The position numbers and the translations under genes are program-made. Below are positions 13,722 through 17,285 of a stretch of DNA of 17,285 nucleotides, in pieces. The stretch's first letter is position 1, and each line of letters starts with the position of its first letter. The notes under the pieces were generated by a model. The model was not told where the DNA came from. It saw only the letters and a list, made by a program, of their open reading frames with translations, and made no database searches. The stretch comes from an uncultured Desulfovibrio sp. (GTDB lineage Bacteria > Desulfobacterota > Desulfovibrionia > Desulfovibrionales > Desulfovibrionaceae): positions 1 to 17,285 of the forward strand of contig CAMWTD010000022.1 of assembly GCA_947177085.1 (NCBI GenBank). The letters run 5' to 3'.

Positions 13722-14337
13722 GGGCTTTTTCCAGCACCCGCTCGATGAGCTGGTCGGGCGTGGCGCTGTTGAGGATGTCATGGAACTGGGTGCGGTAGTT
13801 CTTCACGAGGCTGATATTCTCGATGATGACGTCATAAACGCGCCAGGAGCCGTCCTTGGGCAACATGCGGTAGTTGACCGGGATCTTGCGGCCGTCCTTC
13901 ATGGTGAGCACGGTGCGCACCTCGACGCGCTTGCCGTCCGGCGAGGCCATTTCCCCCACGTAGGCCACGTTCTCGCCGTTATAGCCCGTGACCTTGTTGA
14001 GATAGGTATTGAGGAGCAGTTCGGCAAAGGCGTCGCTGAAGCGCTTTTTCTGTTCCGGCGTGAAGGAGCGCCAGCGCGGCCCCACGGTGCGCGAGGAAAA
14101 TTCGCCAAAATCAAAGGCGTGGTAGACCTCGTCCTCGATGCGCTGGCGCAGGGGGCCGCGCGTGGCCGGGTTCACCCAGTCCGGGTTCTTGATCTCGTCG
14201 AGCACCCGGGTGATGGCCGTTTCCAGCGTCTGGCGCGGGCCCGCGTCGGCGGCCAGCGCCGGGGCGGCGAGGGCCAAAGCCCCCAGCAGGAGGAAGGCCG
14301 GCGCGAGACCGCGCCAGGAGAGCAGGGCCCATCTCAT
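13699..14337 (-). CDS. mlaC: MlaC periplasmic phospholipid shuttle
   Basis: A 212-residue periplasmic protein of the MlaC/Ttg2D family, which carries phospholipid between MlaA at the outer membrane and the MlaFED complex at the inner membrane. Residues 1-29 are a signal peptide (MRWALLSWRG, hydrophobic core, APALA). Family segments are the helix-rich start, then WRSFTPEQKKRFSDAFAELLLNTY, strand-forming VEVRTVLTMKDGRKIPVNYRM and WRVYDVIIENISLVKNYRTQF, ending with a helix. The ATG at 14337 has GGAGG six bases upstream and overlaps the mlaD stop by four bases (ATGA). Confidence 0.94.
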   Translation of the reverse strand: MRWALLSWRGLAPAFLLLGALALAAPALAADAGPRQTLETAITRVLDEIKNPDWVNPATRGPLRQRIEDEVYHAFDFGEFSSRTVGPRWRSFTPEQKKRFSDAFAELLLNTYLNKVTGYNGENVAYVGEMASPDGKRVEVRTVLTMKDGRKIPVNYRMLPKDGSWRVYDVIIENISLVKNYRTQFHDILNSATPDQLIERVLEKAHEVQAEQ

Positions 14338-14804
14338 TTCACACCTCCGAAGGCGTATTTGCTGATGAGCGATTCGAGGTCCATGGGCGATTCCGTCTCG
14401 GTGATGACGCCCCCGGGCGCGAGAATCGTGTCCGAGCCGCCGCGGGAGAGGCTCACGTACTTGTCGCCGATGAGGCCGCTGGTCTTGATGGAGGCGATGC
14501 TGTCGTCGGAGAGTTGCAGGTCATGATCGAGCCTGAGCTCCACGATGGCCTGGGTGTGCATGGGGTCCGGGTCGAGGCGGATAGCCGCCACGCGCCCCAC
14601 GGGCACGCCCGCGAGCTCCACATCGGCCCCGGCGCGCAGGCCCGAGGCGGAGTCGAAGCGCGCGGAAAGCTCGAAGCCCTTCTGCGCGAAAAGCTCCATG
14701 CGGCCGAGCTTGATGGCGAGGTAGGCCACGCACAGAAGCCCCAGAATGACGAAGATGCCCACAGCGGTTTCACGAAAACTGTTCATGCGGCGCAGGTTCT
14801 CCAT
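14334..14804 (-). CDS. mlaD: MlaD, MCE-domain inner-membrane lipid-binding subunit
   Basis: A 156-residue protein with one N-terminal membrane helix (about 13-33, GIFVILGLLCVAYLAI) and a single MCE domain at ~45-123, including DSASGLRAGADVELAGVPVGRV and TSGLIGDKYVSLS. MlaD subunits form a hexameric ring in the periplasm on top of the MlaFE transporter and pass lipid through the central pore. After the MCE domain a 30-residue tail with SPMDLESLISKYAFG matches the hydrophobic pore helix usually found there. Two starts are possible, ATG 14804 and ATG 14786, neither with a good ribosome site; I keep the longer. It follows mlaF after 66 bases, the longest gap inside the operon. Confidence 0.93.
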   Translation of the reverse strand: MENLRRMNSFRETAVGIFVILGLLCVAYLAIKLGRMELFAQKGFELSARFDSASGLRAGADVELAGVPVGRVAAIRLDPDPMHTQAIVELRLDHDLQLSDDSIASIKTSGLIGDKYVSLSRGGSDTILAPGGVITETESPMDLESLISKYAFGGVK

Positions 14805-14870
14805 GGAGGACGAAAAGGCGCGGAAAGCCCCATGCTAGCGGGCGGCCCGGCGGGTGTCAATGCGGCCCGC

Positions 14871-15686
14871 TCACGAGCGCAGCCATTTCTCCAGCGCGGC
14901 GCGCACCTCGGGATTGGGGGGCTCCCTGAAAGCGCGTTCCTCAGGGCCGGCCTCGCGCCGCAAAAACTGGCGCAGGTAGGCGTCGCCGCTTGTCTCCAGC
15001 TCGGCCAGCGTGCCCGCGAACACGGCAGCGCCGTCGCGCAAAACGAGCACATAGTCCGCGATGCGCTTGAGGCTCTCGAGGTCGTGGCTCACCACCACGA
15101 GGGTCATCTCCGCATACTGCGCGTGCAGGGAGAGGAGCAGGTCGTCCATGCGCGCGGCGGTGATGGGGTCCAGGCCCGAGGTGGGCTCGTCGCAGAGAAG
15201 CACCCGGGGCTCGGCGATGATGGCCCGCGCAAGGCCCGCGCGCTTGCGCATCCCCCCGGAAAGCTGGTTGGGATAATAGTCGGCGAACTCGGCGAGGCCC
15301 ACCATGCCGAGCACGCGCAGGGCCGCTTCGCGCAGCAGGCGGCGCGGCAGTCGCAGATGCTCGCTCAAGGGCAGGGCCACATTCTGCGCCAGGGTAAGCG
15401 CGCCCAAAAGCGCGCCGTCCTGGAAGAGCACGCCCATGTGCCGCCGCACGCGCCGGAAGTCCCGGGCATCCAGCCGGAAGAGGTCATGCCCGCCGATGCG
15501 GATCTCGCCCGCGATGGGCCGCGAAAGCCCGATGATATGGCGCAGGAGCGTGGACTTGCCGCAGCCCGAGCCGCCGAGGATCACCGAGACCTTGCCCGCG
15601 GGCAGGGTGGCGTTGATGTCCCTGAGCACGGCCATGCGGCCGTAGCCCACGGTGAGGTCGTGAAACTCGATGTCCCAGGCGTCCAT
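14871..15686 (-). CDS. mlaF: MlaF, ATPase of the phospholipid ABC transporter
   Basis: A 271-residue cytoplasmic ATP-binding subunit that drives the MlaFED lipid transporter. Walker A is GGSGCGKST at 38-46, the Q-loop GVLFQDGALLGALT at 85-98 has the MlaF-type sequence, the signature LSGGMRKRAGLARA runs 142-155, Walker B LLCDEPTSGLDP ends at 174, and the switch is VVSHD. QDGALL and GGMRKR separate it from peptide-transport ATPases such as its downstream neighbour. The ATG at 15686 is 12 bases after the mlaE stop. I see no gene for MlaB, the STAS-domain partner of MlaF in E. coli, inside the operon. Confidence 0.95.
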   Translation of the reverse strand: MDAWDIEFHDLTVGYGRMAVLRDINATLPAGKVSVILGGSGCGKSTLLRHIIGLSRPIAGEIRIGGHDLFRLDARDFRRVRRHMGVLFQDGALLGALTLAQNVALPLSEHLRLPRRLLREAALRVLGMVGLAEFADYYPNQLSGGMRKRAGLARAIIAEPRVLLCDEPTSGLDPITAARMDDLLLSLHAQYAEMTLVVVSHDLESLKRIADYVLVLRDGAAVFAGTLAELETSGDAYLRQFLRREAGPEERAFREPPNPEVRAALEKWLRS

Positions 15687-15698
15687 AGCTTGCGGCCC

Positions 15699-16523
15699 CT
15701 AAAGAAGGAAGGAGGTCAGCACGTAGTCCGCCGCGAGGATGAGCACGCAGGAGATGACCACCGCCGAGGTGGTGGCGTTGCCCACGGCCTCGGGGCCCAC
15801 GCTGTCGCGGCGCAGGTGCGCGCAGTAGCCCTGATGGCAGCACACCGTGGACACGAGCAGCCCGAAGACCACGGCCTTGATGAAGCCCCCGGAAACGTCG
15901 CTCATGGTCACGGCGTGGGCGATCTTGTAAAAATACACGCCCTCGTTGATGCCGAGCATGCACACGCCCGTGAGGTAGCCCCCCAGGATGCCGATGACGT
16001 CAAAGATGGCCGTGAGCAGCGGGAAGGAGATGAGCGACGCCAAAAGGCGCGGGCTCACGAGGTAGCCCATGGAATTGATGTCCATGACGTCGAGCGCGTC
16101 GATCTGGTCGGTGATGCGCATGACGCCGATCTCCGCCGCCATGGAGGAACCGGCGCGGCCCGTGAGCATAATGGCCGTGAGCACGGGCCCGAGCTCGCGG
16201 ATGAGGGTCAGGGAGACGGCGGAGCCGAGCAGCCCCACGGAGCCGAACTGCACGAGGGTGTAATAGCCCTGCAGGCCCAGCACCATGCCGCAGAAAATGC
16301 CGATGAGCAGGATGACGAAGAGCGACTGGTAGCCGATGACGTAGGTCTGGCGCAACGTGCGCGGAAAGATGCGCGCATTGGCGAAGATCTGCGCAAGCCC
16401 GGCCGCCATGAAGATGGCCATGCCCCCCACGGCGTCCACGCCGCGCAGGCTGGCGCGGCCCAGGGCGCGCGCGAAGCGGAGAAATCCGGCAAGGGGGCCC
16501 GTCTCAGTGCTTTCCGGCGTCAT
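15699..16523 (-). CDS. mlaE: MlaE, permease of the phospholipid ABC transporter
   Basis: A 274-residue inner-membrane permease. It starts with an amphipathic segment, then five or so membrane helices including SLFVILLIGIFCGMVLGLQGYY, LIRELGPVLTAIMLTGRAGSS (the family signature with the conserved ELGP), MLLASLISFPLL-type helix around DINSMGYLVSPRLL, VFGLLVSTVCCHQGYC, and a final VVISCVLILAADYVLTSFLL. As a dimer it holds the MlaD ring and couples to MlaF. The ATG at 16523 overlaps the stop of the SPOR gene by four bases (ATGA) and has AGGAG six bases upstream, so translation is coupled. Confidence 0.95.
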   Translation of the reverse strand: MTPESTETGPLAGFLRFARALGRASLRGVDAVGGMAIFMAAGLAQIFANARIFPRTLRQTYVIGYQSLFVILLIGIFCGMVLGLQGYYTLVQFGSVGLLGSAVSLTLIRELGPVLTAIMLTGRAGSSMAAEIGVMRITDQIDALDVMDINSMGYLVSPRLLASLISFPLLTAIFDVIGILGGYLTGVCMLGINEGVYFYKIAHAVTMSDVSGGFIKAVVFGLLVSTVCCHQGYCAHLRRDSVGPEAVGNATTSAVVISCVLILAADYVLTSFLL

Positions 16524-17284
16524 GGCGCGCTCCTGCGGCGGCCCTTGCCGCCCGCTTTTTCCGTCACCGGGCTTTTTTCCAGCAGGATTGGCCGCCCGAG
16601 CCCCATGCCCGCGAGCGTGCCGCGCACCCTTCGGGCATCCTCCGCGCTCCCGCGCAGGGAAACGACCACGAGGCGCACCTTGCCGCTCGGGCGCACCTTG
16701 GCGCGCAGGCCAGCGGCCTCCAGGCGGCCGCGCAGGCGCTCCGCGTCCACGGGGCCCTTGAAGGCGGCGGCCTGAAAAACATAGTCAAAGCGCGGTTCCG
16801 CGGGCCTCGCCGGCTGTGCGGGCTTTGTCGGCGCGGCCTGCGTGGCGCGCGCAGGGGCCTCCCGCCCCGGCTGCCGTGTCGTTGCCGCTTGAGGATTCGC
16901 TGGCGCGGCCTGCGGGGCCGCTTCGGGGGTGATGCCCCAGGCGGCCAGGCCCTCTCCCTGCGGCCGGGTGAAGGGATAGGCCGGAGCGGACGGCTGTGCC
17001 GCCGCAGCTTCGGCGACAGGTTCCGGCGCGGGCGCGGGGCTTGGCCCCTGCGCGGCGGGAGGGGCATCCGGGGCAGCGGACGCCTGCGCCCCTCCCGGCG
17101 GTTCCGGAGCCGCTTCCGGCGCAACGGCCGGGCCGCCGCCCTGCCGCGCGGGGGGCAGCGCCTCCTCGCCGGGGAGCGGCGCGCGCCGCCCCGGTGCGCC
17201 GCCCGGCCCCTGCGGCAGGATGAGGCCGGCCACGCTTTCCACGCCGCGCCTGGGGTGCTCGCCCCGGCCCACGAGATAGCCCAT
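16520..17284 (-). CDS. SPOR-domain protein, probably membrane-anchored, cut by the right window edge
   Basis: At least 254 residues. The last ~75 (from about 164) match the SPOR fold that binds denuded septal peptidoglycan: FDYVFQAAAFKGPVDAERL, then LEAAGLRAKVRPSGKVRLVVV and an amphipathic helix SAEDARRVRGTLAGMG. Residues ~20-160 are a Pro/Ala/Gln-rich linker, typical for reaching through the periplasm. The first visible residues, MGYLVGRGEHPRRG, look like the end of a transmembrane helix, so the real start is probably beyond the window and the Met at 17284 is internal. It is translated just before mlaE with a 4-base stop-start overlap and so belongs to the same operon, or heads it. Confidence 0.8.
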   Translation of the reverse strand: MGYLVGRGEHPRRGVESVAGLILPQGPGGAPGRRAPLPGEEALPPARQGGGPAVAPEAAPEPPGGAQASAAPDAPPAAQGPSPAPAPEPVAEAAAAQPSAPAYPFTRPQGEGLAAWGITPEAAPQAAPANPQAATTRQPGREAPARATQAAPTKPAQPARPAEPRFDYVFQAAAFKGPVDAERLRGRLEAAGLRAKVRPSGKVRLVVVSLRGSAEDARRVRGTLAGMGLGRPILLEKSPVTEKAGGKGRRRSAP

Positions 17285-17285
17285 G

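Noticed and set aside
14514..16775. A 753-codon open frame on the plus strand opposite mlaE-F-D
   Set aside because: Shadow of the real genes: high G/C at third codon positions removes stops on the other strand. Its translation is His/Gly/Ala-rich without domains, while the minus strand holds clear Mla motifs.

Overview
The window is GC-rich chromosomal DNA with strong G/C at third codon positions, which leaves long open frames on the wrong strand. The gene set includes a corrin-ring pathway of the anaerobic type (CbiD, a CbiE-CbiT fusion, CbiF), class II fructose bisphosphatase, class I ketol-acid reductoisomerase, a von Willebrand A-OmpA secreted protein and a complete Mla/Ttg2 lipid-transport operon. 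Together these suggest a Gram-negative anaerobe of the Desulfovibrio type. The taxonomic placement is my inference from gene style and content and has not been tested by search. I see no rRNA, tRNA, CRISPR array, insertion sequence or phage gene.

Layout. 1-147 (minus): start of an unidentified gene running off the left edge, with a good promoter at 177-206. 244-1006: a terminator, a small lipoprotein gene (380-943, minus) and a second hairpin terminator. 1035-2033 (minus): secreted VWA-OmpA protein. 2325-6543 (plus): a tightly packed operon of a two-cysteine racemase of the DapF/CntK fold, cbiD, cbiET and cbiF, with overlapping or nearly touching genes and a promoter at 2269-2297. 6569-8210 (minus): glpX followed 19 nt later by an unknown secreted or membrane-anchored protein. 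8467-9471 (plus): ilvC with its own terminator. 9740-11008 (plus): cyclopropane-fatty-acid synthase. 11070-17284 (minus): one long operon read from right to left: SPOR-domain protein (cut by the edge), mlaE, mlaF, mlaD, mlaC, mlaA, an orphan DppD/OppD-type ATPase and a maltose-acetyltransferase-family enzyme.

How the genes work together. The plus-strand operon makes three consecutive-stage corrin enzymes. Its first gene is not a known cobalamin gene: it resembles the histidine racemase CntK of staphylopine-type metallophore synthesis more than diaminopimelate epimerase, because both catalytic cysteines are kept while the Glu-Arg-Gly substrate motif of DapF is missing. This is the most interesting signal in the window. 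The Mla operon should move phospholipid between the outer and inner membranes. It carries MlaA in the same operon, has no MlaB, and is extended by a peptide-transport ATPase without permeases. A perfect 42-bp tandem duplication at the mlaA/ATPase junction doubles a candidate ribosome binding site plus GTG start.

The limits are that all family calls rest on motifs read by eye, promoters are pattern matches, and no alignment, HMM or database search was run.
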